Below, piece by piece: positions 8,429-18,070 of a stretch of 64,000 bases of DNA. Under the pieces are notes generated by a model, which did no database searches, was not told the origin of the DNA, and saw only the letters and a program-made list of their open reading frames with translations. Location of the stretch: the NCBI RefSeq assembly GCF_019655055.1, contig NZ_BPFA01000014.1, forward strand, positions 48,895 through 112,894, read 5' to 3'. The stretch comes from Shewanella sp. MBTL60-112-B2 (GTDB lineage Bacteria; Pseudomonadota; Gammaproteobacteria; Enterobacterales; Shewanellaceae). Both the position numbers and the translations under genes were made by a program. Numbering within the stretch: the stretch's first letter is position 1; each line of letters starts with the position of its first letter.

Positions 8429-11239
8429 CTAAGTGCTCCTATATGCCCGACCACCCGCATTTTTAGCACGATACATCTGTTTATCTGCTGTTTTCAATAG
8501 TGCATCGATACAATCGCCATCTTTAGGATAAATTGCGATCCCTATACTGGCCGACACTGATATAGCTTGCTGGTTAATAACAAAAGGCTGGTAGAGACTC
8601 ACTAACAAACTTTCAGTGACATCATTAACCGACTTTAAATCTTTTATATCATTTAAAATAATCACAAATTCATCACCACCTAGACGCCCTACGGTATCTG
8701 ATCGGCGGATGCCATTTGTCAGTACTTCGCTTACATGGACAAGTAACTTATCACCGACTTGATGCCCATAGCTATCATTGACCTGTTTAAAGTGGTCTAA
8801 GTCAATGAACACTACAGCAAACTGCGCCGTGTCCCTCGCATGTGACAATATAGCTTGTTCAAGACGGTCTTCAATTAGCGCACGATTCGGCAATTGAGTA
8901 AGGCTATCGTGTTTAGCTGAGTGTGCCATTTTAGTTTCAGCTTCAATACGCAAAGCGATCTCTTTTCGTAAACGACGATTCGCTATTAATGCAATAATCG
9001 CCACCATGCTTAGCGTCGTAAACACCAGAATACCAATCTTCACTTTGTTTTCATATTCCTCACGACCAAGTTCAATGGTCTGAGATCCCCACTTTTGATG
9101 GATCTGCTGCTGTAGAGTGGGATCAATATTTGCCAAGACCGCGTTAATTAGCGGTATCAGGGCCCTCTTACTATGGTGTACACCAAAGTGACTGCGCTGC
9201 TCAGCAAAGTCTACTAGCATCGACATTTTTAAGTTAGAGTACTGCTCGCTTCGAATACCGCTGTTTAGATTAACGACCTTATCGATGAAAACATCTGCTT
9301 GACCTTGACTCACCGCACGTAAGCCTGCATCACTGTCTGGCACCAATATTAATTTCAGATTTGGATACTTTTGCATCAGGTCACCCACAATATGGTAACC
9401 CTCAATAACGGCAATTCGCTGCCCACTCAGATCGTCTAAACTATAGGTATTCACGCTATTTAATGTGGTGACTATTCCCCAAGGAGAGGGCCAATATGAA
9501 TCAGAAAAACTTAATTGAAATTCACGTTCAGTGGTTTTTGCCACACTGCCTGCGATATCAACTTCACCACTGACTAGAGCGTCAAGTAAGTTACTCCATT
9601 CATCAAAAACTTGCGTTTCAATATCGAGCCCCAGTTCATTACCTATAATATTGACGATTTCACTATTAATCCCCGCATACTGACCCGCCTTTTGATACTC
9701 CATCGGACGCCAATTACGAAGGTAACCTACCTTTACAGTGCCAACCTCATCAATTATTCGCTGCTGAACAGGCGTTAAGTTGATTAGACCTTGCTGGCTC
9801 TTATAAATTCTATCTTCAGGATTCAACATCCATTTCCGTTCAATTTGCGCTAATTCACTTTGAGAGATCAGCGTAAAACCTGCAGCTATTCTTTGAGAAA
9901 ACCCTTGTTGGCTACCACGATTAAGCACGTATAAATCGGTTTTAAATTCAAGCCCCATATACTGATGAAATTGCTCCCAATTGTGATTTAACAGCAAATA
10001 ATGCTGAGTCCAGGCCGCGGCAGCAACAAATGCACTCACCTCTCCTTTTTTTGCCGCCTCTATCATGCTATCGACAGAATGGTAATAACGGATCTCTGAC
10101 TCGGGAAGAGCATCAATGAGCTCTGATAGGTAGGGAGATGTAGCCGAAACAGCAATGACTTTCCCCTTTAACTCAGCAACATTTTGTAAGCTTTGCTCAA
10201 ACGAGAATAACCGACTGGTCACCCGATAAATGGTATGAGCGCGATTCAGCCCCGTCTGCATCGACGCACTCTCAGGGTAGCCTAAATGCACGTCGGCAAT
10301 TCCCCTCTTTACATTGTCGATGCTCTGTTTCATGCTGCCAGCCACAAAACGGATCGGCAGCCCTGTTTTCTCAGACCATAGCTTCCAAATATCAATTAAC
10401 AAACCGTGAGGAAAACCATCTGCGCCAATATCAGCAAATGGTTCAACTCCCACTTGCATCGCAATCACGATATCATTTTGATATCTAAGATTGCCCAACC
10501 ACTTGTGCTGATGCTCTTCAATGATCTCTGGACTGATAGCCTCAAATCCGGATGTTATTTTTAATCTTAATGCTTTATTTTCGACCTTTAATGCAGGATA
10601 GAGGTAAAATGAAGAGATGAGTTTACGCTTATCGAGTGGGTATTTAACCGAAATGGTGTTGTTAATCTGGCTTTCTCTTAAAAAGCCTTCAAGCCCCACA
10701 AATACAAACACCTCCTCATCCATCACAGCCTTCAGCAATTCGCTACGATTATCAAAATAAGCGAATGTCAGTTTTGGCTCTAAACCCTTTAAAATTTCTA
10801 TCTGTGCAGCACCTTTAACGACTCCAATTCTGTAAGGAATTATGTCGGAAAACGTTTTTGGAATGGGAAGCTGGTAATTGAGATAAAGAAAACTATTTAC
10901 ACTGGCAACTTTTGATGAAAAAGCATACAACGCATCTCTTGCGTTTGTTTTTGCCATACCGATATGAACATCAGCCCGACCTCTGTCTAAGTCACTAAGG
11001 GAAGTAAGCCAATCTACAGGTTTAAAAATGACTGGAGTTTGAGTCTGTTTCGACCACTCTAACCAGATATCAACCAAGAGCCCACTGGGTTGATTGTTTT
11101 CATCTACAAACTGGAATGGGTAAGTATCATTACTCATGGTTATGATAAGCGGCGACTTATCAACTGCCGTTGCTGAGATAGCCGGAAATGTGACGAACAT
11201 TGCTGCTATTGTAAGCAACAAACAAGTGATAGTTTTCAA
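8429..11239 (-). CDS. Diguanylate cyclase with three tandem solute-binding sensor domains
   Basis: Predicted inner-membrane sensor that makes cyclic di-GMP. The 936 residues contain a signal peptide (1-23), three consecutive bacterial extracellular solute-binding family 3-like domains (about 28-245, 255-480 and 495-735), one membrane helix (about 747-768) and a GGDEF domain (about 785-936). The active-site GGDEF is intact at 854-858. An RxxD inhibitory site (RRSD, 845-848) sits five residues before it, so product feedback is likely. Three periplasmic modules in one chain are unusual; the ligands are unknown but this fold typically binds amino acids or related small molecules. It is divergent from cmoA. 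Confidence 0.9.
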   Translation of the reverse strand: MKTITCLLLTIAAMFVTFPAISATAVDKSPLIITMSNDTYPFQFVDENNQPSGLLVDIWLEWSKQTQTPVIFKPVDWLTSLSDLDRGRADVHIGMAKTNARDALYAFSSKVASVNSFLYLNYQLPIPKTFSDIIPYRIGVVKGAAQIEILKGLEPKLTFAYFDNRSELLKAVMDEEVFVFVGLEGFLRESQINNTISVKYPLDKRKLISSFYLYPALKVENKALRLKITSGFEAISPEIIEEHQHKWLGNLRYQNDIVIAMQVGVEPFADIGADGFPHGLLIDIWKLWSEKTGLPIRFVAGSMKQSIDNVKRGIADVHLGYPESASMQTGLNRAHTIYRVTSRLFSFEQSLQNVAELKGKVIAVSATSPYLSELIDALPESEIRYYHSVDSMIEAAKKGEVSAFVAAAAWTQHYLLLNHNWEQFHQYMGLEFKTDLYVLNRGSQQGFSQRIAAGFTLISQSELAQIERKWMLNPEDRIYKSQQGLINLTPVQQRIIDEVGTVKVGYLRNWRPMEYQKAGQYAGINSEIVNIIGNELGLDIETQVFDEWSNLLDALVSGEVDIAGSVAKTTEREFQLSFSDSYWPSPWGIVTTLNSVNTYSLDDLSGQRIAVIEGYHIVGDLMQKYPNLKLILVPDSDAGLRAVSQGQADVFIDKVVNLNSGIRSEQYSNLKMSMLVDFAEQRSHFGVHHSKRALIPLINAVLANIDPTLQQQIHQKWGSQTIELGREEYENKVKIGILVFTTLSMVAIIALIANRRLRKEIALRIEAETKMAHSAKHDSLTQLPNRALIEDRLEQAILSHARDTAQFAVVFIDLDHFKQVNDSYGHQVGDKLLVHVSEVLTNGIRRSDTVGRLGGDEFVIILNDIKDLKSVNDVTESLLVSLYQPFVINQQAISVSASIGIAIYPKDGDCIDALLKTADKQMYRAKNAGGRAYRST

Positions 11240-11388
11240 TTACATTTCCCAAGAAGTTAAAAATATGCGTACCTTTTGTTTCAATATTGCTATTAGACAA
11301 AATTTTATAAGGAAATTCTAGTGCTAGTCTTGCCGCTTATAGCCATGTTTAGCTAGAATGAGCTGTTGAACTCCCACAATTTGATCAC

Positions 11389-12120
11389 ATGAACTCTTCT
11401 CAAGACAATCTCTTTGCTAAGCCATACGAACATGTCAGCGATTTTCAATTCGACGACAAGGTAGCAGGTGTATTTAACGATATGATCAGGCGCTCTGTTC
11501 CTGGTTATGGTCAAATCATTAATACCATAGGTGATTTAGCACAAAAATATGCGACTCCAAACAGTAAAATTTATGATTTGGGTTGCTCATTAGGTGCTGC
11601 GACTCTGAGTATTCGCCGCCGTGTCGAAGGCCGTAATTGCCAAATTATCGCTATCGATAATAGCGAGTCTATGATTGAGCGCTGTAACGAAAACTTATCT
11701 GCTTATGTGAGTGAAACGCCTGTCGAGCTAGTGTGTGGTGATATTCGTGATATCAAAATTGAGAATGCTTCATTAGTCGTGCTTAATTTCACGATGCAGT
11801 TCCTTGCTCCTAGCGATCGTGAAAACCTGCTTAACACTATCTATCAAGGTCTTTTGCCTGGTGGTTTGCTGGTACTTTCTGAAAAGCTGTACTTTAAAGA
11901 AGAAAAAATCCAATCGACATTAGATGATTTACACCTCGATTTCAAAAGAGCAAATGGTTACAGTGAGTTAGAGATCAGTCAAAAACGCAGTTCATTAGAG
12001 AATGTGATGAAGCCAGATACGCTCATCGAACACGAAAATAGGATCAGAGCACAGGGATTTAGCCAGTTCAGCGTTTGGTTCCAATGTTTTAACTTTGCAT
12101 CAATGGTGGCAATCAAGTGA
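11389..12120 (+). CDS. cmoA: Carboxy-S-adenosyl-L-methionine synthase CmoA
   Basis: Makes carboxy-SAM from S-adenosylmethionine and prephenate for wobble-uridine modification of tRNA. The 243-residue protein has a class I methyltransferase fold with the SAM-binding loop [15 protein letters not shown] near residue 60 and the acidic [13 protein letters not shown] strand. The beginning of the protein ([17 protein letters not shown]) is typical of CmoA. Its stop overlaps the start of cmoB, the partner enzyme. Confidence 0.97.
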   Translation: MNSSQDNLFAKPYEHVSDFQFDDKVAGVFNDMIRRSVPGYGQIINTIGDLAQKYATPNSKIYDLGCSLGAATLSIRRRVEGRNCQIIAIDNSESMIERCNENLSAYVSETPVELVCGDIRDIKIENASLVVLNFTMQFLAPSDRENLLNTIYQGLLPGGLLVLSEKLYFKEEKIQSTLDDLHLDFKRANGYSELEISQKRSSLENVMKPDTLIEHENRIRAQGFSQFSVWFQCFNFASMVAIK

Positions 12121-13109
12121 TTAGCTTTAGCTCGTTTTACAAACAAATTTCAGACTCTAGCCTACAACACTGGCTAGAGACGCTTCCATCAATTCTTGGT
12201 CAGTGGCAGCGTGAACACAAGCATGGCTCCTTACCAAAGTGGGAAAAAGTGCTCAATAAATTGCATTATCCTGATGCCGACGTTATCGACTTTAAAACCA
12301 GTGTAAAAATTGGTTCAGGTGAACAGTTAAGTGATGGCGAAAGAGAGAAGCTTGAAAATCTTTTAGGGATTTTTAAACCTTGGCGAAAAGGCCCCTACTC
12401 ACTGCACGGCATTGAAATTGACACCGAGTGGCGCTCAGACTGGAAGTGGGACCGTGTTGTGCCACATATATCGCCACTCGCCAATCGTACCGTTTTAGAT
12501 GTGGGTTGTGGTAGTGGTTATCATATGTGGCGAATGTTGGGTGAAGGCGCTAAGCATGTGGTGGGTATCGACCCATCACCTTTATTTATGTGCCAGTTTG
12601 AAGCGGTGAAACGCTTAGCGGGTAATGAACATCCAGTTCACTTCTTGCCGCTTGGCATTGAAGAGCTACCACCGTTAGATGCCTTTGATACCGTTTTTTC
12701 AATGGGGGTGTTATACCACCGCCGCTCACCTATCGATCATATTTATCAGCTAAGGGATCAGCTTCGTACTGGCGGTGAACTGGTACTTGAAACGCTAGTG
12801 ATTGATGGAGATGAAAATACCGTACTCGTGCCAAAAGACAGATATGGAAAAATGAATAATGTGTGGTTTTTACCCTCTGTTGATGCACTAATGCTTTGGC
12901 TAAAGAAGTGTGATTTCACGGATATACGTTGTGTTGATGTGGATGTGACTTCACTTGCAGAGCAAAGAAGGACTCAATGGATGCCAAATGAATCATTAGT
13001 AGATTATTTAGACCCTAATGATGTTAGCCTAACGGTTGAAGGCTATCCGGCGCCTAAAAGGGCAACAATCATTGCCACTAAAAATCAGCCTAATAAAGAT
13101 TTGATCTAG
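12117..13109 (+). CDS. cmoB: tRNA U34 carboxymethyltransferase CmoB
   Basis: Transfers the carboxymethyl group of carboxy-SAM to 5-hydroxyuridine at tRNA position 34, giving cmo5U. The 330-residue length is normal. The start is a GTG that overlaps the cmoA TGA (GTGA), which gives [10 protein letters not shown] as the expected N-terminus. Visible motifs are [20 protein letters not shown] split around residue 90-110, the SAM loop [17 protein letters not shown] and [13 protein letters not shown]. Only 24 bp separate it from the next gene and no terminator is visible, so read-through into the downstream cluster is plausible. Confidence 0.97.
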   Translation: MISFSSFYKQISDSSLQHWLETLPSILGQWQREHKHGSLPKWEKVLNKLHYPDADVIDFKTSVKIGSGEQLSDGEREKLENLLGIFKPWRKGPYSLHGIEIDTEWRSDWKWDRVVPHISPLANRTVLDVGCGSGYHMWRMLGEGAKHVVGIDPSPLFMCQFEAVKRLAGNEHPVHFLPLGIEELPPLDAFDTVFSMGVLYHRRSPIDHIYQLRDQLRTGGELVLETLVIDGDENTVLVPKDRYGKMNNVWFLPSVDALMLWLKKCDFTDIRCVDVDVTSLAEQRRTQWMPNESLVDYLDPNDVSLTVEGYPAPKRATIIATKNQPNKDLI

Positions 13110-13133
13110 CCAAAATAGTAAATGGGAAGCACT

Positions 13134-13889
13134 ATGTTCAAGCAGATAATTTGTATCGCCGCAATAACAGCCCTTATGTCAGGTTGCGCAACGACTAAAG
13201 AAAACAACGCCCCGATCCCGATTGATGCCGCGGCATTAGAAACCAGTCTAACTAAACAAGAAGCCAATATTCTTGGTGCTATCGATACCTGCAATCAAGC
13301 ACAGTCGGCAGGCTTTGCTTCGCTAACCACACAAATTGAAGAACTCAATGCCAAGGTTGCCCAGCTTAATGTCAAAGAAAAAGCTGCAGTTGTTCCGGTT
13401 GTCGCTCCAGTGCAATGCCCGCCTTCACCTATTGGTGACAAGTTCATGCTAGGCGCTATCGAGAACGTGTATGTTGATGAGGTTAAAGCAAGCTTTGATA
13501 CTCGAATTGACACTGGCGCCGAATCTTCATCACTGGATGCCCGTAACATCATCCTATTTGAAAGAGATGGCAGTCAATGGGTTAGGTTCGACGTATTCAC
13601 TCAAGGTGACAAGCAGCCTGCTAAGACATTTGAGTCAAAGGTAGAACGTTTTGTAAGGATCAAACAAGACTCTGATGAGAAAAGTGACCGTAGACCGGTT
13701 ATCCATGCTCACTTAGAAATTGGCCAATATAAGGCTGAGACAGATCTGAACTTAAGCGATCGTAGCCATTTGGAGTATCCATTGCTACTTGGTCGTAAGT
13801 TTATGCAAGACATCGCGGTAGTCGATGTTGGGCAAACTTTTATCCACGGAAAAAAACAAGACGCTAAGCCGTCTAAAACCAATAAATAG
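13134..13889 (+). CDS. Retropepsin-like lipoprotein (family also called ATP-dependent zinc protease / RimK-associated)
   Basis: Predicted periplasm-facing lipoprotein of 251 residues. The start at 13134 is preferred over an ATG four codons upstream because a GGGAAG ribosome site lies just before it. The lipobox MSGC puts Cys near residue 18. A linker with a short coiled-coil stretch leads to the conserved domain from about residue 100. The family is often called a zinc protease, yet no HExxH is present; instead DTGAESSS carries the DTGA signature of retropepsin-type aspartic proteases, followed by the conserved RPVIHAHLEIG and YPLLLGRKFM elements. It opens a tight cluster with the next two genes, the usual partners of this family. 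Confidence 0.82.
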   Translation: MFKQIICIAAITALMSGCATTKENNAPIPIDAAALETSLTKQEANILGAIDTCNQAQSAGFASLTTQIEELNAKVAQLNVKEKAAVVPVVAPVQCPPSPIGDKFMLGAIENVYVDEVKASFDTRIDTGAESSSLDARNIILFERDGSQWVRFDVFTQGDKQPAKTFESKVERFVRIKQDSDEKSDRRPVIHAHLEIGQYKAETDLNLSDRSHLEYPLLLGRKFMQDIAVVDVGQTFIHGKKQDAKPSKTNK

Positions 13890-13900
13890 GATAATTGCAA

Positions 13901-15409
13901 ATGCATTCTAGAAAACCCTTTTACATTTTAGTTGCCTTGCTGTTCATAACCGGGATCGCGGCAAGCGTTTACCGTGGTATTGAACACAGCGTACCTTTCG
14001 TACCAGGCAAGCAAGTACAAAGCTGGGCAGTCGATGCCAAAGTTAGCTTTAGTGGTACTGGAGAACCTGCTGAGGTGTCTTTCTCATTACCAGAAGATCC
14101 TGCTTACGAAATTCTTGTGGAAAATGCGACGTCACCAGGTTACGGCTTAACCATTACCAATAATGCTATCGACCGCCGTGCAATATGGTCAATTCGTACA
14201 GCGACAGGAACGCAGGATTTATACTATAAAGTCACGCTTATCCCTACAGGGCAAGATAAACTTATAGATCCAAACGAACCTCAAGTACCAACAGCTTACA
14301 CTTGGCCTGCAACTGAGCAAGCAGCAGCAGAGCAAGCAATTGAAGAAGTTTGGTCACGCAGTGCCACTAACCTTTCTTTCGCCCAGCAGCTAAACAAAGT
14401 ATTAAATGCTAACGAGCGTAGCCAGAATATCGAGCTACTACTGACAAGCAATACGCCGACTAAATTGTTTATCCGAATGCTTCATAGCAAAGGGATCCCA
14501 GCGAAAGAAGTGAGTGGCCTTTATCTAGAAGATCAGCGCCGTAGACAACAGCTATCGAACTTTGTTGAAGTGTATAACGATGGCGAGTGGCACCTATTTA
14601 ATGCTGCAGATGGCAGCCAAGGTCGTCCAGAAAACCTATTATTATGGGACCGTTCAGGCACATCGGTACTCGATGTTATTGGGGGTGTTAACTCACAAGT
14701 TAACTTCTCTATGCTGCAAGATACACGCTCAGCTTTGGCTACCGCAATTGATGTAATGAAAAATGACAATGCGTTAGACTTCTCACTTTATCAATTGCCA
14801 CTTGAAGAGCAAAGCCTATTTAAGGGGATCCTACTTATCCCTATCGGCGTATTAATGGTGGTTTTTCTTCGCGTAATTATCGGTATTAAAACTTCCGGTA
14901 CCTTTATGCCAGTATTGATTGCTTTGGCATTCATTCAAACCACCCTTTTAACCGGTTTAATTGGTTTCTTATTGATCGTCGCCTTTGGTTTAATGATCCG
15001 TTCGTACTTATCAGAACTAAACCTATTGCTCATATCGAGGATTTCAGCCGTTATCATCGTAGTGATAGGTATTATCGGCTTATTTACCTTACTGTCTTAT
15101 AAGTTTGGTTTGAGCGAAGGCTTAACGATTACTTTCTTCCCAATGATTATTTTGGCGTGGACTATTGAAAGAATGTCTATCCTGTGGGAAGAAGAAGGTC
15201 CAAAAGAAGTGATTGTACAAGGTGGTGGTAGCCTATTTGTAGCGACCTTAGCTTACTTAGCAATGAGCGCAACTTGGGTTCAGCATTGGGTATTTAACTT
15301 CCTAGGTATTCACTTAGTGATCTTGGCGTTAGTGCTGTTAATGGGTCAATACACTGGATACCGCTTGCTTGAACTTAAACGCTTCAAGCCTCTAGCTGGA
15401 GAAAAGTAA
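13901..15409 (+). CDS. Membrane protein with inactive transglutaminase-like domain and seven-helix module (UUP1-type)
   Basis: Inner membrane protein of about 502 residues. The ATG at 13901 has an AGGA site about 9 nt upstream; an in-frame TTG at 13895 is less likely. After one N-terminal membrane helix (about 5-23) comes a periplasmic region to about 290 with a transglutaminase-like fold around KLFIRMLHSKGIPAKEVSG and FVEVYNDGEWHLFNA. The catalytic Cys and His expected in that fold are absent, which matches the described inactive transglutaminase / 7TM family. About seven membrane helices follow from residue 305 on. It lies between the retropepsin-like and ATP-grasp genes and overlaps the latter by one base (TAATG). 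Confidence 0.85.
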   Translation: MHSRKPFYILVALLFITGIAASVYRGIEHSVPFVPGKQVQSWAVDAKVSFSGTGEPAEVSFSLPEDPAYEILVENATSPGYGLTITNNAIDRRAIWSIRTATGTQDLYYKVTLIPTGQDKLIDPNEPQVPTAYTWPATEQAAAEQAIEEVWSRSATNLSFAQQLNKVLNANERSQNIELLLTSNTPTKLFIRMLHSKGIPAKEVSGLYLEDQRRRQQLSNFVEVYNDGEWHLFNAADGSQGRPENLLLWDRSGTSVLDVIGGVNSQVNFSMLQDTRSALATAIDVMKNDNALDFSLYQLPLEEQSLFKGILLIPIGVLMVVFLRVIIGIKTSGTFMPVLIALAFIQTTLLTGLIGFLLIVAFGLMIRSYLSELNLLLISRISAVIIVVIGIIGLFTLLSYKFGLSEGLTITFFPMIILAWTIERMSILWEEEGPKEVIVQGGGSLFVATLAYLAMSATWVQHWVFNFLGIHLVILALVLLMGQYTGYRLLELKRFKPLAGEK

Positions 15410-16359
15410 TGTTTCTAGCGAGTCCCTCAGCCTTAAAGCGCAACGGCGTGCTGTGTATGAACAAGCGTAATATCGACTATATTGGTCGTTATAACCCGCG
15501 TAAGTATTACAAACGAGTTGATGATAAGTTAACCACCAAGCAATTAGCGCTAGCTAACAATATCGCGGTACCCGATTTAATTGGTACCGTGTCTGAGCAG
15601 CATGGTATTGCCGATATCCCCGCGATGGTTAATGATAAAGACGGTTTTGTTATTAAGCCATCCAAGGGATCAGGCGGTAAAGGCATTTTGGTTGTCACTA
15701 AGGTCGAGCATGGGCGTTACTACAAGCCCAATGGTCAAGAAGTGACACCATCAGAAGTCTACCGCCACGTATCCAACGTTCTCAGTGGGTTATTTTCTCT
15801 TGGCGGAAAGCCAGATGTAGCCATTGTCGAAGGCTTAATACAGTTTGACCCTGTATTTGATGGATATTCTTATGAAGGCGTGCCTGATATCCGCCTGATT
15901 ATCTTTAAAGGCTTCCCTATTATGGGCATGCTTCGATTATCGACTGCGGCATCTGACGGTAAGGCAAATCTACACCAAGGTGCTGTCGGTGTTGGTGTTG
16001 ATATCGCTACTGGTAAAGGGCTGCATGCGGTGCAATTTGATCAGCCAATCGATCTGCATCCGGATACACAAAAAAAGCTGATCTCAATTGCTGTTCCTCA
16101 ATGGGACACTCTGCTGCATACAGCATCGAAGGCCTATGAGATGTCAGAGCTTGGTTATCTAGGTACCGATATGGTTCTAGATAAGAATAAAGGCCCACTA
16201 CTGCTTGAGCTAAATGCGCGTCCTGGTCTGGCAATTCAAATTGCTAATGGTCGTGGTATTTTGCCAAATCTTCGTCACGTTGAAAAAATGGGTAACCACA
16301 ACATGACTGTAGAAGAACGTGTGGCTTATGCAAAAATACACTTCAGTGCCACCAGCTAA
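15409..16359 (+). CDS. ATP-grasp alpha-L-glutamate ligase-like protein
   Basis: Predicted cytosolic ATP-grasp ligase of 316 residues, related to RimK-type enzymes that add amino acids to peptide or other acceptors. The nucleotide-binding loop KPSKGSGGKGILVV is at about residues 83-96. The metal-binding end LLLELNARPGLAIQIAN is present, so the enzyme looks intact. The start overlaps the upstream stop (TAATG) and has a GGAG site. The association with an inactive transglutaminase-7TM protein and a retropepsin-like protein is a recurring trio that has been proposed to make and remove peptide tags; acceptor and donor are unknown. Confidence 0.87.
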   Translation: MFLASPSALKRNGVLCMNKRNIDYIGRYNPRKYYKRVDDKLTTKQLALANNIAVPDLIGTVSEQHGIADIPAMVNDKDGFVIKPSKGSGGKGILVVTKVEHGRYYKPNGQEVTPSEVYRHVSNVLSGLFSLGGKPDVAIVEGLIQFDPVFDGYSYEGVPDIRLIIFKGFPIMGMLRLSTAASDGKANLHQGAVGVGVDIATGKGLHAVQFDQPIDLHPDTQKKLISIAVPQWDTLLHTASKAYEMSELGYLGTDMVLDKNKGPLLLELNARPGLAIQIANGRGILPNLRHVEKMGNHNMTVEERVAYAKIHFSATS

Positions 16360-18070
16360 ACAATTTACTTGGCTTTTAAGCCCGTTGTTGTTTTTTGTTT
16401 GTTGGATTAACACGGCAGCTTATGCTGCCGTGTCTCCTATTCCACTCCTTGTGGAGCAATGTTTATCTTATCGTTTTCCCGATAAGCTCTTTAATGATGC
16501 AAGCGATAGCGATACTCTTGCCGTTAAACTTGAGCGTGATTTTCTCGGCTTTTTTAACATTAACGACAGAATTAAATACTACCGCCAATTTCCACTCTCC
16601 TATGCCGACCGAGAACGCTTGCTACAATGTCAGCTATTTTTAGCTGATGAGTTAGCCCTATTTTTTAAATCAACTCAGTTTCAATCGATACGATTTAAAC
16701 TCGCTGAAAGTGACAATCCTGCTGTCCAAGCATTATCGATGCGCATAAATAGAATTGCTAAAAGCAACGAAAGTCCTAAATATAAGGCACAATTACATAC
16801 AGCCCAAGCCGCATTTAAACAAGGGGTTAGCAGCCAATCCCTTAGCCTTAATTTCACAAATGATAAATGTAAGCTCCCCCAAAACATCGATGCGACAAAG
16901 GCTAACGACTTTAATGACACATTAGCCAGTTATCTTATCAAGCAAACAGATCAACAATGCCGAAAACAAGTTTGGCAAGCCTATCAAGCTCGCGCATCGA
17001 TTAAGAATAAGAGCTCGCTTGATTTAATTAAGGGCTTACGCCAACAACAGGCAAACCTTGATGGCTTTAACGACTTTGTCAGTGAGCAACTAGCTGAACA
17101 ATGGCTTTCAAAACCCGAAGCTGTTGCACAATTTTTGCGAGGACAGACCCAAGCAATCAGTATTGCCCCTTGGGATCTTGGCTTAGTCCTATCCAAGGCG
17201 AAGGCAACTTCAGTTGAGCCTGTTTTAGCTGAGCAATGGATAATGCAGGTCGCAACAGAACTGCAAGCTTTTGGTATTACAGTTACGCAAATTAATCAAA
17301 AGCTATATCGGGCCTACTTAGACAGGCGTCTTTTAGGTGATATCTATATCACCTATGCTAACAGAGTAGCTGTAAAGCCGATTCGACAACAGGTTGTTGG
17401 TCAGCAGTTTGGTCAAGCTGAATTAATACTAAAACCTGAGCTAAATAGTTACCAACAGCAAAGCGCGGCAATCAATTCTATTGCAAAAGTAATAACTCAA
17501 TTTGCTTCCGGGCAGCCATTTTATTTGTATAACACCATAGGCGATACTCAAGATACCGCGCAGATAGACACTCTTTGGTTGCAGCAATATCTTAAAAATC
17601 AGCTTTTACCAGAGTTAAAATCTGATAGTAGAGAAGCCATTGTTTTGCAATATGCTAAACAACTGCAAGTGTTCAGGGCCAAGGTCGCTCTTAATACCTA
17701 TTTAGCATCTGATAGCTCATTGAGATTCGATTTAAATCGTGCTTTTACCCAAGCATTCTCTGCCCATTGGGACAATATCAAAGATGCGCCCTACACTTTT
17801 AGCGCCATAGTCTATGAAGGGCCGCTCTACTACCAAAAGATATGGCAACAAGCACTTGCAAACTATATTTACCAATCGACAAAAGACTGTCAAAATCAAA
17901 AACTTGTTTTCGATTATTTAGTTGTTAATGAATCATCTAATAGCATTGCCAATATACTGCGACTATTACTCGATGAGCCGCTAACCCATGACTCACTCAT
18001 TAAAAGGACTCAACATGCCTTCAATCATCAAGATCAGCACCCTCGCCGCTGCACTATTTTGCGCAAATAG
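16328..18070 (+). CDS. Secreted M3-peptidase-like protein lacking the zinc-binding motif
   Basis: About 580 residues with a hydrophobic signal segment (FTWLLSPLLFFVCWINTAAYA around 12-32). The middle resembles oligopeptidase A / thimet-type M3 peptidases by eye: QVWQAYQARASIKNK, LIKGLRQQQANLDGFNDF, then LLGDIYITYANR in place of the usual GxFYLDLYAR, and near the end FSAIVYEGPLYYQKIWQQAL in place of FxHxFxxGYxAGYYSYLW. Where HEFGH is expected there is INSIAKVITQFASGQPF, so both zinc histidines and the catalytic Glu are missing. It overlaps the ATP-grasp gene by about 30 bp and the next gene by 56 bp. GTG codons at 16319 and 16346 are alternative starts. Function unknown; likely a periplasmic pseudo-peptidase. 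Confidence 0.65.
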   Translation: MQKYTSVPPAKQFTWLLSPLLFFVCWINTAAYAAVSPIPLLVEQCLSYRFPDKLFNDASDSDTLAVKLERDFLGFFNINDRIKYYRQFPLSYADRERLLQCQLFLADELALFFKSTQFQSIRFKLAESDNPAVQALSMRINRIAKSNESPKYKAQLHTAQAAFKQGVSSQSLSLNFTNDKCKLPQNIDATKANDFNDTLASYLIKQTDQQCRKQVWQAYQARASIKNKSSLDLIKGLRQQQANLDGFNDFVSEQLAEQWLSKPEAVAQFLRGQTQAISIAPWDLGLVLSKAKATSVEPVLAEQWIMQVATELQAFGITVTQINQKLYRAYLDRRLLGDIYITYANRVAVKPIRQQVVGQQFGQAELILKPELNSYQQQSAAINSIAKVITQFASGQPFYLYNTIGDTQDTAQIDTLWLQQYLKNQLLPELKSDSREAIVLQYAKQLQVFRAKVALNTYLASDSSLRFDLNRAFTQAFSAHWDNIKDAPYTFSAIVYEGPLYYQKIWQQALANYIYQSTKDCQNQKLVFDYLVVNESSNSIANILRLLLDEPLTHDSLIKRTQHAFNHQDQHPRRCTILRK

